DNA of 64,000 nt from Lewinella sp. W8 (lineage in GTDB: Bacteria > Bacteroidota > Bacteroidia > Chitinophagales > Saprospiraceae). The stretch spans positions 186,001-250,000 of the forward strand of contig NZ_SNAQ03000007.1 of NCBI RefSeq assembly GCF_004375085.3, given 5' to 3'. Shown in pieces: positions 6,831 through 16,304 of the stretch (its first letter is position 1; each line of letters begins with the position of its first letter). A program made the translations under genes and the position numbers. A model generated the notes under the pieces. The model ran no database searches. It was given only the letters and a program-made list of their open reading frames with translations, and was not told where the DNA came from.

Positions 6831-9800
6831 ATGGACGCCCCCAAAATCACCCGTTTCAAAAAGATTCTGGTCGCTAACCGCGGCGAAATTGCCATCCGCA
6901 TCCTACGCGCCGCCAGCGAGCTGAAGCTGCGCACCGTCGCGATTTATACCTACGAAGATCGCTACAGTCTGCACCGTTATAAGGCGGATGAAAGCTACCA
7001 AATTGGTCCCGATGATGAGCCCCTGCGCCCCTACATCGACATTAAGGCGATCATCAAACTGGCCAAGGAGCGTAAGGTGGATGCTATCCACCCGGGATAC
7101 GGGTTTCTCTCCGAAAACGTAGAGTTCGCCCGGGCCTGTCGGGACAACGGGATTGCCTTCGTCGGACCGGCGCCCGAAAGCATGGACCAACTGGGTGATA
7201 AGGTCGCCGCCAAGGAGTTGGCCAGAAAAGTAAATGTTCCCCTCATCCAGGACAGTGATAAGGATATCTCGGACCCGGAAGTAGCCGCCGCAGAAGCCAG
7301 CCGCATCGGATATCCGGTGATCATTAAAGCCGCCGCCGGCGGCGGCGGACGGGGGATGCGGGTCGTCCGGAACGAACAGGATCTCAGGATTGAAGTGGTG
7401 GAAGCCAGCAGCGAGGCAGAAAAGGCCTTTGGGGACGGTACCATCTTCCTGGAAAAGTTCATCGAAAACCCGCGCCACATTGAGGTGCAGCTACTCGGCG
7501 ATCACTACGGTAACCTGGTCCACCTCTTCGAACGAGATTGCTCGGTGCAACGACGTTTTCAGAAGGTCGTCGAAGTCGCTCCGGCGGCGAATCTCCCCCA
7601 GGAAGTAAAGGATAAACTTTACGAATACGCCCTGCGGCTCGGCCGCGAAGTGGGCTACTACTGTGCCGGAACGGTTGAATTTTTGGTGGACCAGGATAAT
7701 GCCATCTACTTCATCGAGGTCAATCCACGGATTCAGGTAGAGCACACCATCACCGAGGAAATTACCGGCATCGATCTGGTGCGCACCCAGTTCCTGGTTA
7801 CGATGGGCTACCCCCTGGATCACCGGACCATCTTCATCCGAAGCCAGGAAGACATCGAGTACAATGGTTTTGCCATTCAGTGCCGGGTCACCACCGAAGA
7901 CCCCGCCAACGACTTCAAACCCGACTACGGCACCCTGATCGCCTACCGTTCCGCCAGCGGTATGGGTATCCGGCTGGACGCCGGTTCGGCCTTTCCGGGG
8001 GCCGTCATCAGTCCCTACTTTGATAGCCTGCTGGTTAAGGTGACGGGCACCGGCCGCACCCTGCCGGGTGCCGCCCGCCGACTCCACCGCGCGCTGCGGG
8101 AATTCCGCGTCCGGGGCGTAAAGACCAACATCGGATTTCTCCTCAACCTGTTGGAAAACCGCGATTTTCAGGACGGAAAGGCCACGGTTCGCTTCATTCC
8201 CGACCATCCGGAACTCATGAAACCCATGAATTTCCGGGATCGGGGCACCAAAATGCTCAGTTACCTGGCGGACGTTATCGTCAACGGTAATCCCGACGTG
8301 AAAAACCCCGATAAAGACCGCAGTTTCCTCAAACCTATCGTGCCCCCCTACGACCGCTTCGCGGGCATTCCCCGGGGGAGCCGCGACCTTTTGAAGGAAC
8401 TCGGACGCGATGGCTTCGTGGACTGGCTCAAGCAGGAGAAGAAAATTCACTACACCGATACCACCTTCCGGGACGCTCACCAGTCGCTACTCGCTACGCG
8501 GATGCGGATGTATGACATGCTCAATATGGCCCGCAGCTACGCCGTCAACCAGCCCGCCGACCTGTTCAGCATGGAGGTATGGGGCGGCGCCACCTTCGAC
8601 GTGGCGATGCGCTTCCTGAAGGCCGACCCCTGGCGTCGTTTGCGCAAGCTCCGCAAGGCAATCCCGAATACCATCTTCCAGATGCTGCTCCGGGGTAGCA
8701 ACGGGGTAGGGTACAAGGCCTACCCGGATAACCTGATCATCAAGTTCATCGAAGAATCCGCCCGGGGATTCGAGGAGCGCGACGAAGCGGGAAAGGTTAC
8801 CGGCTACACCGGTGGCATCGACCTTTTCCGAATTTTTGACTCCCTGAACTGGGTGCAGAACATGGAAACCTCCATCCGGACCGTCCGGGAAAATACCGAC
8901 AGTCTGGCCGAAGCCTGCATCTGTTACTCCGGGGACATTATGGACCCGAAGAAGACCAAGTTCACCTTGGACTATTACCTCAAACTGGCCAAGCAGCTGG
9001 AAAGCGCCGGGGCGCACCTGATCGCCATTAAAGACATGGCGGGACTGCTCAAGCCGCTGGCGGCCGAGGAGCTTATCACGGCCCTCAAGGAAACGGTCGA
9101 CCTGCCCATTCACCTCCACACCCACGATACTTCCGGTATTCAGAGTGCGACCTACCTCCGGGCCATCGAAGCGGGCGTTGACGTGGTGGACGTGGCCATC
9201 AACAGCCTCTCCGGATTGACCAGCCAGCCCGGCTACAACAGCGTGGCGGCCATGATGCAGGGGCACGAGCGCGAAAACCCCGTTGATCTCGGCCTCTTAA
9301 ACCAGTACGCCGACTACTTTGAGACGGTGCGTACTTACTACTATCCCTTCGAAACGGAATTACGGGCGGGCACGGCGACGATCTACGACACAGAAATTCC
9401 CGGTGGCCAGTACTCCAACCTCCGCCCCCAGGCCCGGGGCCTGGGACTCGAGGACCAGTTCCCAAAGATCCGCGAGAATTATTCGGCGGCCAACGAGTTA
9501 TTCGGTAACCTGATTAAGGTGACGCCTTCCAGTAAGGTGGTTGGCGACATGGCCATGTTCATGACCAGCAATAACCTCACGAAGGAGGACATTCTCCGCC
9601 GCGGCGACAAGCTGGACTTTCCGGACAGCGTGAAGAACCTCATGCGGGGGGACCTCGGCCAGATCGAGGGAGGCTTCAATGAACAAGTGCAGTCCCTCGT
9701 CCTCAAGGGGGAAGATGCTTACACCGAACGTCCGAACGCTCACCTGGAGCCCATCGATTGGGAGGCGGCAAGTGCAGCCTACCAGAAAGAATTCGGTTAC

Positions 9801-10337
9801 GCTCCGGACGAGAAGCAACTGTTGAGTCACTTACTGTACCCGCGGGTGTACGCTGACTACCACCAGTTCAACGAAGAGTATGGGCAGGTGGCTAACCTTC
9901 CGACCCACGCTTTTTTCTACGGACTGAAACCGAACGAGGAGGTGCTGGTGCGCCTCAGTATGGGTAAAACCATTACGATCAAGTACCTGAACATGACCGA
10001 GGCCGACCTGCAGGGCAACCGACTGGTTTTCTTCAGTCTCAACGGTCAGACCAGGTCCATCAAGGTGCGCGACCTCAGCCTGGAAACGAAGCTGGTGGCG
10101 AACCGGAAGGCTTCGGGTACCGGGGAAGTTGGTAGTCCGCTACAGGGTAATTTGAGCCGGATTCTGGTTAAAGTAGGGGATGAAGTCAAGGCGGGTGACC
10201 CGCTGTTTGTCATTGAGGCAATGAAGATGGAGTCCACCATTACCAGCCCCATTGACGGTGAGGTGACGGCCGTCGAACTTCAGGAGAAAACCCTGGTGGA
10301 AAACGAAGACCTGGTGGTAATCGTGGTGCCTACCTAG
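6831..10337 (+). CDS. pyc: Pyruvate carboxylase
   Basis: The 1168-residue length is that of a single-chain pyruvate carboxylase, which makes oxaloacetate from pyruvate, bicarbonate and ATP. The biotin carboxylase domain (about 1-470) starts with KKILVANRGEIAIRI and includes the ATP-grasp glycine loop AAAGGGGRGM and EVNPRIQVEHTITEE. The carboxyltransferase domain (about 545-820) starts at TFRDAHQSLLATRMR and contains the metal-binding LHTHDTSG. A conserved carboxylase/allosteric region follows. The C-terminal biotinyl domain carries EAMKMES with the biotinylated lysine at residue 1132. It converges with the next gene, the two coding ends overlapping by 4 bp. With pckA and mdh in the same window it supports gluconeogenesis and anaplerosis. 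Confidence 0.97.
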   Translation: MDAPKITRFKKILVANRGEIAIRILRAASELKLRTVAIYTYEDRYSLHRYKADESYQIGPDDEPLRPYIDIKAIIKLAKERKVDAIHPGYGFLSENVEFARACRDNGIAFVGPAPESMDQLGDKVAAKELARKVNVPLIQDSDKDISDPEVAAAEASRIGYPVIIKAAAGGGGRGMRVVRNEQDLRIEVVEASSEAEKAFGDGTIFLEKFIENPRHIEVQLLGDHYGNLVHLFERDCSVQRRFQKVVEVAPAANLPQEVKDKLYEYALRLGREVGYYCAGTVEFLVDQDNAIYFIEVNPRIQVEHTITEEITGIDLVRTQFLVTMGYPLDHRTIFIRSQEDIEYNGFAIQCRVTTEDPANDFKPDYGTLIAYRSASGMGIRLDAGSAFPGAVISPYFDSLLVKVTGTGRTLPGAARRLHRALREFRVRGVKTNIGFLLNLLENRDFQDGKATVRFIPDHPELMKPMNFRDRGTKMLSYLADVIVNGNPDVKNPDKDRSFLKPIVPPYDRFAGIPRGSRDLLKELGRDGFVDWLKQEKKIHYTDTTFRDAHQSLLATRMRMYDMLNMARSYAVNQPADLFSMEVWGGATFDVAMRFLKADPWRRLRKLRKAIPNTIFQMLLRGSNGVGYKAYPDNLIIKFIEESARGFEERDEAGKVTGYTGGIDLFRIFDSLNWVQNMETSIRTVRENTDSLAEACICYSGDIMDPKKTKFTLDYYLKLAKQLESAGAHLIAIKDMAGLLKPLAAEELITALKETVDLPIHLHTHDTSGIQSATYLRAIEAGVDVVDVAINSLSGLTSQPGYNSVAAMMQGHERENPVDLGLLNQYADYFETVRTYYYPFETELRAGTATIYDTEIPGGQYSNLRPQARGLGLEDQFPKIRENYSAANELFGNLIKVTPSSKVVGDMAMFMTSNNLTKEDILRRGDKLDFPDSVKNLMRGDLGQIEGGFNEQVQSLVLKGEDAYTERPNAHLEPIDWEAASAAYQKEFGYAPDEKQLLSHLLYPRVYADYHQFNEEYGQVANLPTHAFFYGLKPNEEVLVRLSMGKTITIKYLNMTEADLQGNRLVFFSLNGQTRSIKVRDLSLETKLVANRKASGTGEVGSPLQGNLSRILVKVGDEVKAGDPLFVIEAMKMESTITSPIDGEVTAVELQEKTLVENEDLVVIVVPT

Positions 10338-10909
10338 CCGCCGCACCTCCCGCAGGCTACGCCCTCGTCGGCCCGGCAATATCGACCGTTTTTGGTGCGG
10401 CCGAAGTTTTGCTCACAGCTGGCGTTGTGCCGCTTGTTGCTGCTCAGATTCAGCCAGTGGGTTAGGGTGTGGTCATCGTTGGGCGCGATGGGCGGCGGTC
10501 CGACGGTGAGTCCGGGAAATTGATCGGGGTAAACCATGACGGTCACCAAGTCCGAGAGACCGGCGTAGGATAGGGTGGAGGTAAGTTTGTAAAAGTGCTC
10601 TAAGTCCTTGCGCTCTTTGAGCAGTAGAATAATGCCCGCCTTCACGTTTTTTTGCTGGGCGTACCACAACGCCTGACCAATGCTGTTCTTCCATTTGGAA
10701 GCCCATTCTACTTCAATGGCGTGAGTTTTTGTGAGGATATCGATGCGGCCATTTTCGACGTGCACTTCGGTGGCTCCCTGGAAGTGTTCCCCCAGTACCC
10801 GGATGTGGTCGGCTTCGGATTGAGCTCTGATGGTGGTAAGCGCAACCGCGCAAAAGCAAAGTAGGCAGAGTATTTTTTGCCGGTAGTTGGAACTAGAGAG
10901 TAGTTTCAT
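10334..10909 (-). CDS. Secreted protein with nuclease-like core and Cys-rich RHN..CxxCGG tail
   Basis: A 191-residue protein with an N-terminal signal peptide ending near TIRAQ. The middle (about residues 55-100) has DILTKTHAIEVEWASKW then IGQALWYAQQK and a hydrophobic strand, which resembles the D...ExE...K and alpha-helix order of PD-(D/E)XK restriction-like folds. The last 35 residues carry RHNASC, a second Cys and CGRCGG, a pattern I recall from the tails of other bacterial proteins that could bind zinc. The nuclease assignment is inference, and no substrate is known. Its stop codon overlaps the end of the convergent pyc gene. Confidence 0.6.
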   Translation of the reverse strand: MKLLSSSNYRQKILCLLCFCAVALTTIRAQSEADHIRVLGEHFQGATEVHVENGRIDILTKTHAIEVEWASKWKNSIGQALWYAQQKNVKAGIILLLKERKDLEHFYKLTSTLSYAGLSDLVTVMVYPDQFPGLTVGPPPIAPNDDHTLTHWLNLSSNKRHNASCEQNFGRTKNGRYCRADEGVACGRCGG

Positions 10910-10992
10910 AGAGTTGAAATAGCAGAAGGGCGCGGCGCGCGGGTGCAGTGCAAATACAACGAAGCAACGAACTATAGTTGAGATAATTTCAT

Positions 10993-11547
10993 ATGGACTT
11001 TAAGATTGATTTAATCAACCGCGCCTGGGCACTGGCCGTGCGGCATCACGACGGACAAAAATACGGGAGCCACGAAGCGGACCGTGAGGTTGAATACCTG
11101 GCGCACATCGGTCAGGTGACCTTCGAAATTATGGCGGCCCTGCAGGGTGATCCGGAGGCGGACGCCAACCTGGCCCTTTGCTGCGCTATCCTCCACGATA
11201 CCCTCGAGGATACCGCGCTTACCGAAGCGGAGATACTGGCAAGTTTTGGTCCCGAAATTCTGGCGGGAGTACGGGCCCTCACCAAGGATGAAACGCTACC
11301 GGGTAAACCCGCCCAGATGCGGGATAGCCTTGATCGAATTTTGGGGTGTCGACGCGAAGTGGCCATGGTTAAACTGGCCGACCGTATCGTTAACCTTTCG
11401 CCCCCTCCTCACTACTGGACGCCAGAAAAGATTGCTGCTTACCGGGAGGAAGCAAGACTAATTCACGCTACTCTAGGGAAGGCAAATACGTACCTCGCCG
11501 GGCGGCTAGCCGCCCGAATCGAGCAATACCCCCATACCGAACAATAA
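10993..11547 (+). CDS. HD-domain phosphohydrolase (MESH1/SpoT-hydrolase-like)
   Basis: A 184-residue single-domain protein. The metal-binding HD motif AILHDTLEDT lies at about residues 66-74 (H68, D69, E72, D73), preceded by HIGQV, with VKLADRIVNL supplying the distal aspartate. This arrangement is that of the hydrolase half of RelA/SpoT and of small MESH1-type (p)ppGpp hydrolases. There is no synthetase, TGS or ACT domain. Possible roles are alarmone hydrolysis or NADPH/nucleotide dephosphorylation; sequence alone does not decide. Confidence 0.75.
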   Translation: MDFKIDLINRAWALAVRHHDGQKYGSHEADREVEYLAHIGQVTFEIMAALQGDPEADANLALCCAILHDTLEDTALTEAEILASFGPEILAGVRALTKDETLPGKPAQMRDSLDRILGCRREVAMVKLADRIVNLSPPPHYWTPEKIAAYREEARLIHATLGKANTYLAGRLAARIEQYPHTEQ

Positions 11548-11584
11548 TCCGTCGGCCATGAGCCTTCAGTCTGAATCCTAAATC

Positions 11585-12085
11585 CTATTCCTCCTTCCGG
11601 TAAATCCCCAGAAATACCGTGCTCAACAGGCTGTCCGTCGTACTCATGATGTCCCACTGCTGACGAACGGAGCCATCCTCGAGGGGCGTCCAGGTGACGC
11701 GGTTGTAGTAAACGGTTCCGCTCTGGGCGGTTTGCTCGTCGGTGCGCATCACCATGCTGCCGTTCTGTACCGCACCGTAAAGAATCAGGGGGTTGCCGGC
11801 GTTGTCCACCCAGGTCTGGTGCCAGGTGTCGGTGGTTCGGTTGTAGTAATTGAGGCTGCGGCCGGTACTACCCTGTGCTCCGCGCCAGTGTTCCAGCACG
11901 ATGCAGCCCCCCTCAACGCGTTCGATGGTGTTGGCCCCCAGCACGGTTCCGGTGGTGTCGGTTACGGTCCATTCCCCGACCCAAAAGTCGAACCCGCCGT
12001 GGTCTTCGGTGCAGCAGGGACAGGAGGCTTGGGCCCGGAGGAACGCCCCCGCCAGGCATAGTGTCAAGATGATCAGTTTTCGCAT
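11585..12085 (-). CDS. Secreted DUF1579-like hypothetical protein
   Basis: A 166-residue protein with a signal peptide ending around LRAQA, followed by a CPCC motif and FDFWVGEWTV. The FWVGEWxV opening and later ERVEGGCIVLEHW and RSLNYYNRTTDTWHQTWVD match the beta-barrel-like family of exported proteins annotated DUF1579 or similar. The molecular function is not known. The CPCC cluster just after the signal peptide could bind a metal or form disulfides. Confidence 0.65.
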   Translation of the reverse strand: MRKLIILTLCLAGAFLRAQASCPCCTEDHGGFDFWVGEWTVTDTTGTVLGANTIERVEGGCIVLEHWRGAQGSTGRSLNYYNRTTDTWHQTWVDNAGNPLILYGAVQNGSMVMRTDEQTAQSGTVYYNRVTWTPLEDGSVRQQWDIMSTTDSLLSTVFLGIYRKEE

Positions 12086-12208
12086 CGGTGGTTTCGTTTT
12101 CTTGAGATCAAGTTAGTCTTCCCGTTCATTTTTCGCTTGCCAGAATCAGCCAATGCCTCCCGATGGACCAAACAATACGTCTCCATGGCTTCCTACAAAA
12201 CCTGCACT

Positions 12209-12220
12209 GCACCTGCGCGC
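12209..12220. repeat. REP-like motif GCACCTGCGCGC
   Basis: Another copy of the dispersed GCACCTGCGC family, in the 226-bp gap upstream of the AlkB-like gene. Confidence 0.6.
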
Positions 12221-12311
12221 CGACGCCCTGTTGTAGCATTGTGTTGTTGAAAAGTTTGAATATTTGTAAAATAACGATAATTTGTGTTTTTAATGACGCA
12301 ACTGAACCCCA

Positions 12312-12887
12312 ATGTTTGATAAGGTGCCTCTGGACGACCATCATTTCATCCTCCGCTCTTCCTTTCCCCAGTCTTTTGGAGGGGGAATAAATGATTTCTC
12401 GCACCTCTGGGATTTACGTCCGGAGGAATTTCATCGGGTGGTGATGGCCGGAAAAGAAGTGCCGTTGCCCCGCTGGCAGCAGGCCTACGGCTACAACTAT
12501 CGCTACACGGGATCGGTGAATAAGTCGTTACCCATCCCCAAAAAGCTTCACCCCTTTTTGCGGTTTTGCCACGAGCACGTGGACAAGAGGTTAAACGGCC
12601 TACTGTTGAATTGGTACGATGGCAAGCAGGGGCACTACATCGGTAAGCACCGCGATTCCACCATCGGCCTGCTGCCGCAAAGCCCCATTGTCACCATCAG
12701 TCTGGGGGAGGAAAGGGTCTTCCGGCTGCGTCCCTACCGGGGAACCGGTAGCGTGGATCTTCCGGTTGCCAACGGTGACGTCGTCATCATTCCCTGGAAC
12801 ACCAACCTCTCCTGGACCCACGAAGTGCCGAAATTGAAAAAGTATCAGGGAAAAAGGATCTCCGTTACCCTCCGGGCTTTTGTGTAG
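12312..12887 (+). CDS. AlkB-like 2-oxoglutarate/Fe(II) dioxygenase
   Basis: A 191-residue enzyme. The iron-binding triad is visible as H113-x-D115 (KHRDST) and H170 (WTHEV), and the 2-oxoglutarate-binding arginine lies in KRISVTLRAF near the C-terminus. LNWYDGKQGHYIGKHRDS followed by IVTISLGEERVFRLRP is the AlkB signature order. Such enzymes remove alkyl lesions from nucleic acid bases or hydroxylate other substrates. A possible promoter has TTTG at 12255 and TAATTTG at 12278 with a 19-nt spacer, though the -7 box is one base short of consensus. Confidence 0.85.
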   Translation: MFDKVPLDDHHFILRSSFPQSFGGGINDFSHLWDLRPEEFHRVVMAGKEVPLPRWQQAYGYNYRYTGSVNKSLPIPKKLHPFLRFCHEHVDKRLNGLLLNWYDGKQGHYIGKHRDSTIGLLPQSPIVTISLGEERVFRLRPYRGTGSVDLPVANGDVVIIPWNTNLSWTHEVPKLKKYQGKRISVTLRAFV

Positions 12888-12888
12888 G

Positions 12889-13023
12889 AGTGCGAACCGT
12901 TGCGGGTTGCTCCTTTGTGCGTCCTTACCGGATTCGTATCCCCACCCATCAAAACGACCGGCTTGCGCTTGCCCGACCAACCTCCCATTGGGCGGGGAGC
13001 AAGTCTATTCCGGTAACTTTTCG
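12889..13023 (+). repeat. Diverged tandem repeat, copy A (dispersed family)
   Basis: Copy A contains CGTTGCGGGTTGCTCC, GTCCTTACCGG and CGACCGGCTTGCGCTTGC. It aligns with copy B at 13089-13197. Its last ~55 bp (12958-13013) recur almost identically in reverse orientation at 39016-39072. The surrounding gap (12888-13325) holds no convincing gene. Confidence 0.7.
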
Positions 13024-13088
13024 GGTTCTGGGTTTGGCTCGACGTGGAACGTATCGACCATTTTGGGGTGCTTCCTTGGACCACGAGG

Positions 13089-13197
13089 TGTGCAACGAGC
13101 GCAGCGCGTTGCTGCTTTGTGTGTCCTAACCGGCTAGTTATGCCTTTCTTCAAATCGACCGGCTTGCGGAGCAAGCCTATTCCAGATACTTTTCCTC
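13089..13197 (+). repeat. Diverged tandem repeat, copy B
   Basis: This copy has CGCGTTGCTGCTTTGTG, GTCCTAACCGG, CGACCGGCTTGCG and GAGCAAGCCTATTCC in the same order as copy A. It lacks about 25 bp from the middle of the final block. A CCTCAGCC-rich low-complexity stretch follows, up to the leuS promoter. Confidence 0.6.
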
Positions 13198-13296
13198 AGC
13201 CTTCTCCTCAGCCTCAGCCTTTGCCTTCTCCCCCGGCAACTTCCTCCCCACCTACATCTGTTTACCTCATATACGCACAAATCCCCATCGTCGCTT

Positions 13297-13304
13297 TACC
13301 TTTG
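13297..13304 (+). promoter_or_regulatory. -7 box TACCTTTG of leuS
   Basis: An exact TAnnTTTG match lies 21 nt upstream of the leuS ATG. No TTTG -33 box is evident at the usual distance. Confidence 0.5.
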
Positions 13305-13325
13305 CGCATCGCTAAACGCAGCCCC

Positions 13326-16235
13326 ATGAAATTTGACGTTCAGGCCATTGATCGTAAGTGGCAAGACTACTGGCAGCAACACCAAACTTACCGGACAACG
13401 AACGATCCGGATAAACCCAAGTACTACGTACTGGACATGTTCCCTTACCCCTCCGGAGCCGGCCTGCACGTTGGTCACCCGCTCGGGTATATTGCTTCCG
13501 ATATTTTTGCCCGCTACAAGCGACTGCGCGGTTTCAACGTTTTGCACCCCATGGGCTTTGATGCCTTCGGCCTCCCGGCCGAACAATATGCCATTGATAC
13601 TGGAGTGCACCCCTCGGAATCGACGGCCAAAAACGTTAAGCGCTACAAGGAGCAAATGCTGCGCCTGGCCCTGAGTTTTGACTGGGAACGTGCCGTGAAT
13701 ACTTCGGACCCCAAATACTATAAATGGACCCAGTGGCTGATCGGCCTGTTCTGGAAGCACTGGTACGATAAGTCGGCCGACAAGCCCCGTCCGGTGGAGG
13801 AGTTGATCGCCCACCTGGAAGCCCACGGTACGGCAAACCTCAACGCCGCACAATCGGAGGAAAAGGTTGTCTCCGCCGGGGAGTTTAGGGCCATGTCGGC
13901 CAAGGAGCAGTCGGATTTTTTGATGAACTACCGGCTGGCCTACCGCAGCGTCAGTATGGTGAACTGGTGCGAGGCCCTGGGCTCCGTGCTCGCCAACGAC
14001 GAAGTAAAGGACGGCCGCAGTGAACGGGGCAATCACCCCGTAGAGCAGCGCCCCATGGTGCAGTGGAGTCTCCGCATTACCGCTTACGCCGAGCGCCTGT
14101 TGCAGGGCCTCGATACCGTGGATTACAGCGAAGGCCTCAAGGCCCAGCAAACCAACTGGATTGGTAAATCCACCGGTGCCCTGGCGCACTTTGACATTGA
14201 GGGCCACGACCACCAACTCGACATCTACACCACGCGTCCGGATACCATCTTCGGTACCACCTTCATGGTGCTTGCCCCGGAGCATGACCTGGTGGAAGAA
14301 CTGACCACGGCCGAGCAGCGGGAAGAAATTGATGCTTACCTCAAGTACGTGGCGGGACGGAGCGAGCTCGAGCGCCAGAGTGACGTCAAAAAGGTTACGG
14401 GTGCCTTTACGGGGGCTTACTGTATCAATCCCCTGAACAACGCCCGGGTACCCATCTACATCGCGGAATACGTACTGAAGGACTACGGCACGGGCGCCAT
14501 CATGGCCGTGCCCAGTGACGACGAACGGGACAAGCGTTTCGCCGAAAAGTTTGGTATCGAGATCATTGACGTGATCGACAAGAGTAAGTATCCCGGCGCT
14601 ACGCTGAAGGATAAGGTGGGCATTCTCATCAATAGTGACTTCCTGGACGGCATGGAAGTGCCCGAAGCCATTGAGGCGGCCACCAAAAAGCTGGAAGAGT
14701 TAGGCCGGGGCCGTAAGGAGGTCAATTACCGCATCCGGGACCTGGTGTTCAGTCGCCAGCGCTACTGGGGAGAACCCTGGCCAATCATCTACGACGACCA
14801 GGACATTCCCCATTTCCTGCCCACCGAAGAGCTGCCCGTTACCCTTCCACCGATGGAGGATTTTCGCAGTGTCGGCGGACAGGCCCCCCTCAAGCGCGCC
14901 ACCGACTGGGTGAATACCCCCCAGGGACGACGGGAAACGGACACCATGCCCGCTACGGCCGGATCGAACTGGTACTACCTCCGCTACATGGACCCCAATA
15001 ACGACGAGGCCTTTGCCGGCGAGGACGCCGTACAATACTGGCAGGACGTCGATCTCTACGTCGGGGGAGCCGAGCACGCGGTGAGTCACATCCTCTACAG
15101 TCGTCTGTGCCACAAGCTGCTCTTCGACCTGGGCAAAGTGCCCACCCGCGAACCCTACAAGAAACTGCTCAACCAGGGCATGATTGGTGCCCCGATCACG
15201 AGCATCCAGCTGGCCGTTCTTCAGACCACCGATGGTCAGGAAACCCCGGTGTGGGTCGGCAGCAATCTGACCGCTGGTGCGAGCATTGAAGTGACCGGCG
15301 TCGGCACGGGAACGCTGGCCTTCGGCGACGCCAGCGGCACCCGGAAGGTACCCCTGCGGATGGTGGAAGAAACCAGCGTGGATAACGAACCGAGCTTCCG
15401 CCTCTACCGCGATGCGGTCAATAGCCTTGCGGAGGATAAGGCCCAGGATGCGGCTTACTTCCGTTCCGTCCTCGAACAGGGGCAGGGCTTCGTCTGGGAA
15501 ACCGACAGAGAAGGACGGGAGTACATTGAGCTCAGCTTTCAGATGGGTAAGATGTCCAAGTCCAAGCACAACGTCATCAACCCCGACGACATCTGTGCCC
15601 GCTACGGCACGGATTGCTTCCGGATGTACGAAATGTTCCTCGGACCGATCGATCAGGCCAAGCCCTGGAGCGTAAGTGGCATTGATGGTGTCTACCGTTT
15701 CCTGCGTCGCTACTGGAATCTGTACGTCGGTAACGACGAGACGCTGGAGGTCTCCGAGGAGACTCCGACGAAGGAGGAAATGAAGGTACTCCATACCCTC
15801 ATCAAGAAGGTGACCGAAGACATCGAGAAACTCAGCTTCAATACCTGTGTCTCGGCCTTCATGGTGGCCTGCAATGACCTCGGCAAAATGAAGTGCAACA
15901 AGCGCGCCGTACTGGAGCCGATTACGCGACTGATCGCTCCCTTCGCGCCCCACATTGCCGATGAGCTGTTCCACGCCCTGGGCGGGGAAGGCAGCGTGCA
16001 CCGGAGCGAGTGGCCGGTGTTTGAAGAGAAGTGGTTGGTGGAGGATAGCTTTACCTATCCCATCGCCTTTAACGGCAAAACCCGCCTGACGCTTGATTTT
16101 CCCGCCGACGCGAGCAAGGAAGACATTGAAGCCATGGCCAAGGAAGATGCCGGCGTACAAAAGCACCTCGAGGGAAAGACGATCCGCAAGGTGATCGTTG
16201 TCCCGAAGCGGATGGTGAATTTTGTGGTGGGGTAA
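13326..16235 (+). CDS. leuS: Leucyl-tRNA synthetase
   Basis: A 969-residue class I synthetase that charges tRNA-Leu. The start at 13326 gives the usual N-terminus (MKFDVQAIDRKWQDYW); the open frame upstream runs through repeat DNA. The HIGH motif appears as HVGH (48-51) in YPSGAGLHVGHPLGY, and KMSKS is at residues 742-746. The CP1 editing domain is present (TTRPDTIFGTTFMVLAPEH). The stretch of roughly 110 residues between KKLLNQGMI and KMSKS is longer than in E. coli and resembles the enlarged leucine-specific insertion I expect in Bacteroidota enzymes. A strong terminator follows at 16256. Confidence 0.97.
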   Translation: MKFDVQAIDRKWQDYWQQHQTYRTTNDPDKPKYYVLDMFPYPSGAGLHVGHPLGYIASDIFARYKRLRGFNVLHPMGFDAFGLPAEQYAIDTGVHPSESTAKNVKRYKEQMLRLALSFDWERAVNTSDPKYYKWTQWLIGLFWKHWYDKSADKPRPVEELIAHLEAHGTANLNAAQSEEKVVSAGEFRAMSAKEQSDFLMNYRLAYRSVSMVNWCEALGSVLANDEVKDGRSERGNHPVEQRPMVQWSLRITAYAERLLQGLDTVDYSEGLKAQQTNWIGKSTGALAHFDIEGHDHQLDIYTTRPDTIFGTTFMVLAPEHDLVEELTTAEQREEIDAYLKYVAGRSELERQSDVKKVTGAFTGAYCINPLNNARVPIYIAEYVLKDYGTGAIMAVPSDDERDKRFAEKFGIEIIDVIDKSKYPGATLKDKVGILINSDFLDGMEVPEAIEAATKKLEELGRGRKEVNYRIRDLVFSRQRYWGEPWPIIYDDQDIPHFLPTEELPVTLPPMEDFRSVGGQAPLKRATDWVNTPQGRRETDTMPATAGSNWYYLRYMDPNNDEAFAGEDAVQYWQDVDLYVGGAEHAVSHILYSRLCHKLLFDLGKVPTREPYKKLLNQGMIGAPITSIQLAVLQTTDGQETPVWVGSNLTAGASIEVTGVGTGTLAFGDASGTRKVPLRMVEETSVDNEPSFRLYRDAVNSLAEDKAQDAAYFRSVLEQGQGFVWETDREGREYIELSFQMGKMSKSKHNVINPDDICARYGTDCFRMYEMFLGPIDQAKPWSVSGIDGVYRFLRRYWNLYVGNDETLEVSEETPTKEEMKVLHTLIKKVTEDIEKLSFNTCVSAFMVACNDLGKMKCNKRAVLEPITRLIAPFAPHIADELFHALGGEGSVHRSEWPVFEEKWLVEDSFTYPIAFNGKTRLTLDFPADASKEDIEAMAKEDAGVQKHLEGKTIRKVIVVPKRMVNFVVG

Positions 16236-16255
16236 TGTCCACGAGCCGAAACGAG

Positions 16256-16296
16256 AAGCGGCCATCCGTCACGGCGACGGATGGCCGCTTTTCTTT
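16256..16296 (+). terminator. Bidirectional intrinsic terminator between leuS and the hydrolase/DJ-1 gene
   Basis: The stem AAGCGGCCATCCGTC pairs perfectly with its complement around an ACGGC loop and is followed by TTCTTT. The two genes converge here, and the minus strand also reads into a short pyrimidine-rich tail. Confidence 0.8.
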
Positions 16297-16304
16297 ACCC
16301 GCAA

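Noticed and set aside
14700..16265. 521-codon minus-strand ORF inside leuS
   Set aside because: It is an antisense shadow of leuS with a biased histidine- and glycine-rich composition and no family motif.
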